Assembly (NCBI GenBank): GCA_025201865.1 | Contig: MU602879.1 | Coordinates: forward strand, 1 to 15,483 | Reading direction: 5' to 3' | DNA: 15,483 nucleotides | DNA from: Ramicandelaber brevisporus | Lineage: Eukaryota; Kickxellomycota; Ramicandelaberales; Ramicandelaberaceae | Shown: in pieces, positions 8,705 through 14,769 of the stretch | Layout: every line of letters starts with the position of its first letter | Numbering within the stretch: position 1 is the first letter of the stretch | The notes under the pieces: model-generated | The model's input: only the letters and a program-made list of their open reading frames with translations | The model's database searches: none | What the model was told of the DNA's origin: nothing | Translations under genes and position numbers: made by a program

Positions 8705-9653
8705 CCACCAACAGCGCCACCAACAAAGTACAGCGTCTCCTCCGATTCAGGCGACTCTTCCAGTAGCAGAACAATCCGCCTCAGCATCATCAATTCTTCA
8801 AAGCGCACCTCAGCGTATCAAATCAATGATATTTAGTAAGCCCAATCAGCAACAGCAACAACAACAGCAACAACAGCAGCAACAGTCATCTTCAAATGAA
8901 GGCGTTGTTCAGCCAGAGACACCTTCAAATCCTACTGCATCGGTTGGAGAGTCGCTTGGTATGGCATTCCGTGCACCTCTCTCTTTATTCAAAGGCTCAG
9001 CTACTGTCGACAAGGATCAATCTGTAGATACTCGCAGTCCATTGGAATTGAATGAATCATCACCTGCAGTCAGAGCAGCTCAGATGATTGAACGAGGACT
9101 GAGTAGCGCAGGCAAAACCATCCAGAAACCAATTGATATAATGGGCAAGTTTATTCAGGATTTAACTACAGAATCTGACAATGAAGATGACTTCAGCGAT
9201 GATTACCAGCAGAGACCAGCTAGACAGAGAGCAGACAGCTTTGGTGAGTTCCAATCTGCCCCGCAGATACCCACTCTGCAGTCATCTCAAGCAGCAGCAG
9301 CAGCAGCAGCAGCACCTGTAGCTGTAGCACCATCAGCACAGCCAGTAGCAACAGCACCACCTCTCCCAAGACGCAAGCCATCGCCACAATCGACAGCCAC
9401 AATGACATATAATGAAAAGAATATAATGTATCCAGGAGAGTCTATAATGTCGCCTCAGATGAATCAAGATATTCGTGCAATTGAGAACATGGAGCTGGCT
9501 CAGCAGCGTCATTTTAAAGACACAATGTCACTGTTATGTGATATGTTCCCTGGCTTGCCGTCTGACTTAATCTCAGATGTATTGAGAGCTTCCAGCGGTG
9601 AGCCTGAAGCTGCCATCGAGCAACTACTCGTACTTTCTTCCAGTTCGATATGA
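6966..9653 (+). CDS. VPS9: Rab5-family guanine nucleotide exchange factor VPS9 (VPS9 domain plus CUE domain)
   Basis: This protein would activate Rab5/Vps21-type GTPases on early endosomes and bind ubiquitin. It has 895 aa. Residues about 202-255 are the helical bundle that precedes the VPS9 core, which spans about 299-470. The core includes ADQFLPALIYIIIRANPP, where D413 matches the catalytic Asp of the family, then SNVMYISRF and ESEYYLTSF, whose Tyr pair (453-454) matches the conserved Tyr. The C-terminus (842-895) is a CUE domain with MFP at 860-862 and the paired Leu at 887-888. VPS9 plus C-terminal CUE is the yeast Vps9 order. Low-complexity segments fill the rest: an Asn-rich loop (about 256-294) between bundle and core, Gln runs (163-180 region, 565-579, 628-640) and an Ala run near 778. 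The coding DNA of the core is very AT-rich. No intron is needed. Confidence 0.93.
8658..8702 (+). repeat. CAACAG hexamer repeat encoding 15 Gln in VPS9
   Basis: Fifteen Gln codons, mostly alternating CAA and CAG, which makes a hexanucleotide repeat and suggests expansion at DNA level. A His/Gln/Arg tail follows. It lies in the linker between the VPS9 and CUE domains. Confidence 0.9.
8847..8885 (+). repeat. CAA/CAG repeat encoding 13 Gln in VPS9
   Basis: Thirteen Gln codons with irregular mixing of CAA and CAG, followed by Ser codons. It is in the same linker as the 15-Gln run and less regular, so probably older. Confidence 0.9.
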
Positions 9654-9820
9654 TCAGTCACCCAACCTCGGCTCGGGATGGCGTCTTTCCCCGACACCTG
9701 ATCCAATCCAATTCTCCCCCAATATAATCGATCGCCCTCCTTTCTAGGCATTTTTTCTTTCGCCTTAACGTCGTCTTTGTCTGCTCATCAGACACCTCTC
9801 CTTTCCCCTTTGTCAACTTG
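9654..9820. promoter_or_regulatory. VPS9 3' end and promoter of the downstream basic protein gene
   Basis: This 167-bp gap lies between two genes on the + strand. It must hold the VPS9 terminator and the next promoter. An AATATA at 9720-9725 is the only poly(A)-signal-like site. From about 9738 the + strand is rich in C and T up to the ATG, as in many fungal promoters and leaders. Nothing else is identifiable. Confidence 0.35.
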
Positions 9821-11008
9821 ATGACTATGATAGCTGCCAGGTACCTGTTGAGACAGCCATCTGCGCTGCGTCTACTGCACTCTGCTCGACTGTTCTCGTC
9901 TTCATCCGGCTCCGGAAACAGTAGCAACAGCGGGAGAAGTGATGGAGGGAACGGCGACCGCAGCAGCAGCAACAGCGATGGCAGTGGCAGTGGCAGTAAC
10001 AGCAACAGCAGTTCAGTCCGAAGCAAGCCGGCTCAACCACCGTCTTCTAGCGTCCCGCCAGTTCATGCTGAGTTCAAGCCACAGCAGCAGAACCAGGAAC
10101 AGCGGCCAAGCATTCAATCCTCAGCACAATTCAATGTAGCGACATCAGCTGCAGAATTGGCCTGTCAGTCATTCTTTGCAGCAGAGCGACCATTGTTTGA
10201 TTTGCATCATCAGCTCCACTTGCAACAGCTGCGTGAATCCAAAGCAAAAGAGCATTCAAACCACAAGCACAAGCACAATCACAATCACAGTGATAGCCAC
10301 TTGCATGGTGCTACTACTGCTACTGCTACTACTGCTACTACTGTTGCTGAACCTGGTCCACATCCAAATGCAGTGAGATCAATGAATGAATTGCTCGATT
10401 TCCTGTCAAAGTTGAAACCATTCACTCCTCCTGATGAAGCATTGAGCATCCGTCCACCCACTGCTGCTGCTGCTGACACCCAGAAGATGTCCACCCATGA
10501 ACAACTACTGTCCAGACATCCATTAACATCCCGCTTGCCCGGAATGGTCCCCGATGAGGCCTCAATCCCTGAGGGACTCTCAATGGGAATTCTATCATCC
10601 AAGTATCTTCCATCCACTGTTGTTGGCGGCCCATCTCTCTCCTCACGCACAATGGCTGAGTCTGACCCATCTCGAACCAGCCGCAGTCATCGTTCACAGC
10701 GCAACACCGTCAACTCTGCCCAAGATGCTCATCACATGGTGACCAGCTTCTTTGCCATCAAGCGCATGCGTTCTTTGAAGCGACGATCGCTGCGTCGCTG
10801 GCTGTCGGTTACCTCCTCAAGCCGCCGTCGTCTGCGAAGATATCGCCGCCATACCATCTCGCTGTGCCGTGTTACAGATACACATGTCGATGCCAGTACA
10901 TATCATTCATGGTGGACAGTGATTGACACGATGCGTCAAATCCGTAACAAACAAGATGGTCGTTATGCTGTTATCCGCTCTCGTCGCATCAAGTCGTCTC
11001 GTATGTAA
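9821..11008 (+). CDS. Mitochondrial-type basic protein, possibly mS38/COX24-like
   Basis: This 395-aa protein begins with a presequence-like stretch (ARYLLRQPSALRLLHSARLFSSSS) that points to the mitochondrial matrix. Low-complexity segments follow: Ser/Gly/Asn (28-67), Gln (88-95) and a His/Lys run (146-163) ending in a Thr/Ala repeat. Two islands look conserved. AAELACQSFFAAERPLFDL (110-128) resembles the FFxxxRPL motif, and ELLDFLSKLKPFTPP (190-204) the PF-x-P motif, both of which I recall from fungal mS38/COX24 (mitoribosomal small subunit) proteins. The C-terminus (314-395) is rich in Arg and Lys, as expected for an rRNA-binding tail, but the usual mS38 signature KMxKHK is missing. The family call is therefore weak, while the mitochondrial presequence is fairly strong. 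A GTATGT at 11001 could be a splice donor that changes the last two residues. The frame has a TTG codon just before the ATG at 9821. Confidence 0.6.
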   Translation: MTMIAARYLLRQPSALRLLHSARLFSSSSGSGNSSNSGRSDGGNGDRSSSNSDGSGSGSNSNSSSVRSKPAQPPSSSVPPVHAEFKPQQQNQEQRPSIQSSAQFNVATSAAELACQSFFAAERPLFDLHHQLHLQQLRESKAKEHSNHKHKHNHNHSDSHLHGATTATATTATTVAEPGPHPNAVRSMNELLDFLSKLKPFTPPDEALSIRPPTAAAADTQKMSTHEQLLSRHPLTSRLPGMVPDEASIPEGLSMGILSSKYLPSTVVGGPSLSSRTMAESDPSRTSRSHRSQRNTVNSAQDAHHMVTSFFAIKRMRSLKRRSLRRWLSVTSSSRRRLRRYRRHTISLCRVTDTHVDASTYHSWWTVIDTMRQIRNKQDGRYAVIRSRRIKSSRM

Positions 11009-11289
11009 CATCATTTTTTCATTGTTCTATTCCTCCCTGACTTTCCTTCCATCACTCTCCTTGTATTTGTCGATGTTGTAATGTCTTTCTATTGTTTGTT
11101 TGTTTGTTTTTTCTTTCTTTCCTTTTAAAGAATATAAGATTGTTGGTTTGATACTTAAGATTTAACTTATAATCACTGGAATGTTTTATTTAGTGATACT
11201 TGGAATACATGTTGAGTAGTGCTACAACTGTTGCTAGTGAAAGCTTGGTACAGTTTTGTTTGTTATTTGGCTTTGGCTTTAGTTTTTTT
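11009..11289. other. Convergent intergenic region, 3' ends of two genes
   Basis: These 281 bases separate two tail-to-tail genes. The left part is T-rich with a (TTTG)n stretch near 11094-11110 and may be an intron or 3' UTR of the left gene. The right part holds the poly(A) signal of the minus-strand gene. I see no other gene. Confidence 0.5.
11185..11190 (-). terminator. Polyadenylation signal AATAAA for the 11290-11856 gene
   Basis: TTTATT on the + strand reads AATAAA on the minus strand, about 100 bases after the stop codon of the minus-strand gene. It lies in a convergent gap, where a 3' end is expected. Confidence 0.55.
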
Positions 11290-11856
11290 TCACTTGGAAC
11301 CTGGGAATGACTTCTTGTCATTATGAGAGAGCGACACACCAAACTCACGGTTCCACTTGTGTGCATTGGCGCTGTCAGACGGGTTTGAGTGCTTTGGTGG
11401 CTGGTTTCCACGCACAAGCTTGGCCAGTTTCTCTACAAAGAGCTCTTGCTTGCCATCATAGCCTCCAAAGCTCATGCGACGTCCTGGAGCAGCATTGCCG
11501 CTTGGATTGATGGCAGACGAGGTGCTCGCATCGGAGCTGGCGATCGCTGCAGCACCGCTGGCAGCAATTGGACTGGCCGGCGGCGACGAAGATGAGGCCA
11601 GCCACGAGCTCCATGTTGACGAACTGCGGCGCTCTGGAATGCTGGCCTCAGCTTCCATCAGCGATGATGAACTCACCGTGGACAATGAACGCTCGCGACG
11701 GGCTTGCTGGAAGGCCGCGCTGATAGAGTTAACCTCGGAGGGAGGAGCGTCACCATTGTCCGGATGCGTCGCGCTGTACCCAATGGCAGCGGCTGCTCCA
11801 ACCGCTGGGGCAGTAATTGCAGAAACCGCTGCGGCTAATGTCGAGATGAGCGGCAT
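11290..11856 (-). CDS. Unrecognised Ser/Ala-rich small protein
   Basis: I do not recognise this 188-aa protein. Residues 1-29 are an Ala-rich hydrophobic stretch (TLAAAVSAITAPAVGAAAAIG) that could be a membrane anchor or signal. The middle (55-122) is Ser-rich and probably disordered, with basophilic kinase-like sites (RRSS near 76-79 and RRMS at 126-129). The most protein-like part is the C-terminus: FGGYDGKQELFVEKLAKLV (130-148) looks like an amphipathic helix, and KWNREFGVSL follows. The start at 11856 is the first ATG after a pentamer-repeat leader. A long frame on the opposite strand (11474-12013) is judged a shadow because it lacks any recognisable domain and runs through the leader repeat. 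The canonical AATAAA downstream supports minus-strand transcription. It lies downstream of another minus-strand orphan. Confidence 0.6.
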   Translation of the reverse strand: MPLISTLAAAVSAITAPAVGAAAAIGYSATHPDNGDAPPSEVNSISAAFQQARRERSLSTVSSSSLMEAEASIPERRSSSTWSSWLASSSSPPASPIAASGAAAIASSDASTSSAINPSGNAAPGRRMSFGGYDGKQELFVEKLAKLVRGNQPPKHSNPSDSANAHKWNREFGVSLSHNDKKSFPGSK

Positions 11857-12190
11857 CTCTGTTCAGTTCGGTTCAGTTCAGTTTGGTTCAGTTTGGTTCA
11901 GCTCTTGTAAGCCTTGGTGTTTGGGAGAGAGGAGCTTTGCGCTGGTTAGCAGAGTCTGCTTGTCGAAGCTATTGACGCTGTTGTTCAGAAGAATGAAGAA
12001 AAAAAGCAAGTGAAACAATGCAGAGCAAGTAGGTTGTACAGGTGTGCAGCTCAAGCTTACGCCCATTTGCTGCATGGGCAGTCACAAACACAAACAATTA
12101 GTAAATCCGCCTGGGTCCAGAAAAGTTTCGCTGGAGTGAAGAATACGAGCATGAATGCAATTCTCTTTTGTTTCAAAGGATGATTAATGA
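11857..12190. promoter_or_regulatory. Region between two minus-strand orphan genes
   Basis: These 334 bases must hold the 3' end of the gene at 12191-12949 and the promoter of the gene at 11290-11856. Apart from the pentamer repeat at 11861-11900 and an A-rich run at 11993-12008 I see no clear signal, and no further gene. Confidence 0.4.
11861..11900 (+). repeat. Eight-copy GTTYR pentamer repeat in the leader of the 11290-11856 gene
   Basis: Eight consecutive 5-bp units read GTTCA, GTTCG, GTTCA, GTTCA, GTTTG, GTTCA, GTTTG, GTTCA on the + strand. In the minus-strand mRNA they read TGAAC-like and end four bases before the ATG. Confidence 0.9.
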
Positions 12191-12949
12191 TTAGTAGGCT
12201 CGAATGTTATTGCCAGACAGCTCTTCCTTAAGCTTTGGGATAACAAATCCCTCGGTGTAGGCGCGGCCAGCAATGTACACAACGAGACCGGAGAGGAAGC
12301 AGTACACCACCAGCAGAACTGGCGTGATCTGGTCATCGTGATGCTCTGGATTCTTGGTCATTGGTCTGCGCGGAGCATGGCCATCATACCAGCGGCTGGT
12401 GAACGAGATGGTAGTGACACCGGGAACGGTAACTGGCAGCTTCTTGTTCAGAATCGAGTACATGGCACCAGCAATCACAGAGCCCTTTTCGCCATGGAAC
12501 AAGGCATTCACAGCACCAGAGATGCGCAGAACATCGCCGGATGACTTGACGCCGTGGAAGTGGATAAACACGGGGAGGTACTGCGGGTTCACGTCCTTGG
12601 TGGATGGAACGCGGCATTGAACAGGCACGTCCTTGTTCACAGCAATTTGAAGCTGGTGGAAGAATGGGTGCGACGACGGGATGGTGCAGGTGTGCGTCTC
12701 GTCGTTGGAGTAGTGGACAGCAAATGGACGACTGTTCTCAGAGCACACTGGCGAGTCCCACACGAGCTGGCCAAAGTCATCGCGAACATAGGAGCCGTCA
12801 TCTTTCAACTTGGCACACTGGAACACGACGGCATCGCCCTTCTTGTAGAGGTGAGCGTCCGACGTAGTCTGCGCAGAGGCAAATGGCATTGACACTGCTC
12901 CAAGGAGGAGAGCAGCTGCCACAACGGTAGAGGTAACCTTGGCCAACAT
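12191..12949 (-). CDS. Unrecognised type I membrane protein of the secretory pathway
   Basis: I do not recognise this 252-aa protein. It starts with a clear signal peptide (residues 1-27: a short basic start, a hydrophobic VVAAALLLGAV core, and a likely cleavage after ASA). A luminal or extracellular domain of about 180 residues follows, with four Cys (45, 69, 88, 112) that could form two disulphides, and segments such as KKGDAVVFQC, VWDSPVCSENSRPFAVHY and VFIHFHGVKSSGDVLRISG. One membrane helix at about 208-228 (ITPVLLVVYCFLSGLVVYIA) precedes a 24-residue cytoplasmic tail ending NNIRAY. I chose the ATG at 12949. Upstream in frame lie 32 Phe/Leu-rich codons translated from the T-rich leader, which would blur the signal peptide. 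It is divergent from the HMG-box gene across a 504-bp gap. Confidence 0.75.
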   Translation of the reverse strand: MLAKVTSTVVAAALLLGAVSMPFASAQTTSDAHLYKKGDAVVFQCAKLKDDGSYVRDDFGQLVWDSPVCSENSRPFAVHYSNDETHTCTIPSSHPFFHQLQIAVNKDVPVQCRVPSTKDVNPQYLPVFIHFHGVKSSGDVLRISGAVNALFHGEKGSVIAGAMYSILNKKLPVTVPGVTTISFTSRWYDGHAPRRPMTKNPEHHDDQITPVLLVVYCFLSGLVVYIAGRAYTEGFVIPKLKEELSGNNIRAY

Positions 12950-13453
12950 GACGAGAATGAGACAAAGAAAAAAAAGAAGAAGCTGAGTAGTCCAACAAAG
13001 AAAGAAAGAGAAAAAAAAAACGTGGCAGGGATGCAGACAAGACACCCGAGAACAAACAGCTCGAGAGAGCAGGCAAAGATATCTGAGATATTTCGGAGAA
13101 ACTCAGCAGCTTGACCAGTGTGTCCAATTGAGCATATGCAGCGATGATGGACCTGCAGAGTGAAATGTCAACTGTGTATCCAAACGGAACAAACAGAAGA
13201 GCAGCACACTACGTCGATTCACCAGTTATTTTTTTTTTATACTTTTACACAGTGACGACTGTGAATATGTGTGTATGTGCGCGCGCGCATTTGGTGCATC
13301 CATAGCAGCAAGCGAATGTGTGCGTGTGAGTTCCAAGTGATTGATTTTTCTTTCGATTGATACTTTTTTGTTTTGACTTTCTCCATCATCAGCAACAACA
13401 ACAACAACAAAGTGTAAACACGTCGCAGCACGATTAACAGCAGCTTTTTCGAC
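12950..13453. promoter_or_regulatory. Divergent intergenic region with a Z-DNA-prone tract
   Basis: This 504-bp gap serves the orphan membrane protein (minus) and the HMG-box gene (plus). Near the membrane-protein start the + strand is A/G-rich (12959-13019), giving a pyrimidine-rich leader in that mRNA. The right part holds a T-run at 13230-13238, an alternating purine-pyrimidine tract at 13265-13290 and an (AAC)n stretch at 13395-13409 in the likely HMG-gene leader. No gene is seen inside. Confidence 0.5.
13265..13290. repeat. 26-bp perfectly alternating purine-pyrimidine tract
   Basis: ATAT, GTGTGT, ATGT and GCGCGCGC blocks give 26 bases of strict purine-pyrimidine alternation ending in CAT. 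Such tracts, especially the CG part, favour left-handed Z-DNA under negative supercoiling. Confidence 0.8.
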
Positions 13454-14509
13454 ATGATGTTGCGCGCTACTATACACGTGCGCAAGCAGACGACACACCT
13501 GTTGGGATGTGGTATGCGCACCGCGTCGTTGCTCTCGACTCAAATCGTTGGCACGCGCCTGTTTGGTTCAAGTGCAGTTCCGATGAGCGCCAAAGTGACC
13601 AAGGATAAGGTCAAGAAGTTCGTGTTAGACATGGACAAGCTCTTGGCCAAGGAACCGAAGTTGAAATCAGCAGCGAGGGTCAAGAAGGCTGTGAATAAGA
13701 AGGCTGTGAGCAAGAAGACGACATCGGCGAAGGCTAGTTCGCGTGTCACATCCAAGTCAAAGGCAAAGGCAACAACAGCAGCAGCAAAGGCAAAATCGAA
13801 ACTGGCGAATGCATCATTGAAGAAGAAGAAGGCGGCAGCAGCAGCAAAGGCACTCGCGTTGAAGCAAAAGCAGAGAGAGAAAGAGAAAGAGAAGGCGCGT
13901 GTTGCAAAGGAGCGACTCAAGGCGAAGCTGGCAAAGGCTAAGATTGATAAGCGCAAGATCATTCCACCGGTTGTTAAGCCACCGTCTCGTCCATTGACCG
14001 CGTACATCATATTCAGCAAGGAGCGCTATATTGTTGGCTCAATCAAGAGCATCACGGATGCTACTGCTGCAATGAAGGCGAATGGCGAGGCATGGTCGAA
14101 TCTCTCGGCTGACGAGAAGGCGGTATACCAGGCTAAGGCGGCGACTGCGAAAGCTGAGTATGACAATGCGGTGGCAAAGTTTTATGCTGAGCTCACACCA
14201 GAACAGCTGGCTGCGGAGAACAAGCGTCGCAAGACCATGGCGGCCAACGGAGGCAAGAAACTGCCCACCTTGAAGAACCCAAATGCGCCGAAGAGAGGCA
14301 AGACGGCGTTCGTTGAGTTTGGTATTCAGTACCGGAAGGATAACGCCGCTCAATTGGAGGGCAAGCGTGTTAACGAAGTTGTGAACATCATTGCAGCAAG
14401 CTGGAACAAGTTGACACCTGCTCAAAAGAAGCCGTTCGAGGAATTGGCTCAGCATGACAAGGAGCGTTATGCACGCGAACTGGAAGCATACAAGGCTAAA
14501 TTCGAGTAG
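13454..14509 (+). CDS. Mitochondrial two-HMG-box DNA-binding protein (Abf2/TFAM-like)
   Basis: This 351-aa protein probably packages mitochondrial DNA. A basic presequence-like N-terminus (1-40) comes first. Two HMG boxes form the C-terminal half. Box A, about 175-245, starts PPSRPLTAYIIFSKERY and contains GEAWSNLSADEKAVYQ. Box B, about 275-350, starts NPNAPKRGKTAFVEFG and contains IAASWNKLTPAQKKPFEELA. Two boxes plus a presequence match Abf2/TFAM. The unusual part is a stretch of about 120 residues (50-170) very rich in Lys and Ala, ending in a likely charged helix (KQKQREKEKEKARVAKERLKA in part), which makes the protein much longer than yeast Abf2. Nuclear dual location cannot be excluded because the tail is also a potential nuclear targeting signal. 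The start is the first ATG at 13454; a second in-frame ATG at 13583 (SSAVPM) would remove the presequence. Confidence 0.87.
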   Translation: MMLRATIHVRKQTTHLLGCGMRTASLLSTQIVGTRLFGSSAVPMSAKVTKDKVKKFVLDMDKLLAKEPKLKSAARVKKAVNKKAVSKKTTSAKASSRVTSKSKAKATTAAAKAKSKLANASLKKKKAAAAAKALALKQKQREKEKEKARVAKERLKAKLAKAKIDKRKIIPPVVKPPSRPLTAYIIFSKERYIVGSIKSITDATAAMKANGEAWSNLSADEKAVYQAKAATAKAEYDNAVAKFYAELTPEQLAAENKRRKTMAANGGKKLPTLKNPNAPKRGKTAFVEFGIQYRKDNAAQLEGKRVNEVVNIIAASWNKLTPAQKKPFEELAQHDKERYARELEAYKAKFE

Positions 14510-14769
14510 ATTAAGTATGATTGTAATTAAACATTAAAGCAAACGACGATAGAGAACAGAGATTAGGACGACGATATGAACAAGAGTACAAATACAGCGC
14601 TGGAGAGTCGGAGCGCGAGAGCGGGAGAAGCCGAGAAAGGGAGGGAGGGATGGAGCGGCGCGGCGCAGCCTGTGCGCACAAACACGCGGCGGGAAGAGAA
14701 GAGAAGAGAAGAGGGAGAGGGAGGAGAAAGGGAGAGATGGTGGTGGCAGCGGCGATGCTGGAGTGTAGA
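14510..14769. other. Convergent intergenic region with purine-rich tracts
   Basis: These 260 bases lie between the tail-to-tail HMG-box and kinase genes. AATTAAA-like sequence near 14525 may serve as the HMG-gene poly(A) signal. From about 14596 the + strand becomes G/A-rich, with a pure purine run at 14691-14737. No coding region is evident. Confidence 0.5.
14691..14737 (+). repeat. 47-bp homopurine tract with GAGAA repeats
   Basis: An uninterrupted G/A run, starting with several AGAGA/AGAAG units and continuing as GGGAGA-type units. Long homopurine-homopyrimidine runs can form triplex DNA. Confidence 0.85.

Noticed and set aside
10261-10290. His/Lys repeat in the basic protein as a metal-binding site
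   Set aside because: The CAC/AAG/AAT units look like repeat growth within a low-complexity linker; nothing else suggests a metal site.
10732-10915. Alternative + frame inside the basic-protein gene with a membrane-helix-like segment (FFEATIAASLAVGYLLKPP)
   Set aside because: There is no ATG in that frame, a stop lies just upstream, and no good donor would join it to the preceding frame. The main frame keeps ordinary codons through to its stop. Still worth a glance in RNA-seq.
11474-12013. 179-codon open frame on the + strand opposite the Ser/Ala-rich gene
   Set aside because: It is the complement of an Ala/Ser-rich coding region and runs into the pentamer repeat and an A-rich tract; no domain is recognisable, while the minus strand has a downstream AATAAA.
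12950-13045. 32-codon N-terminal extension of the type I membrane protein
   Set aside because: It is Phe/Leu-rich translation of a pyrimidine-rich leader, and a well-formed signal peptide begins at the ATG at 12949.
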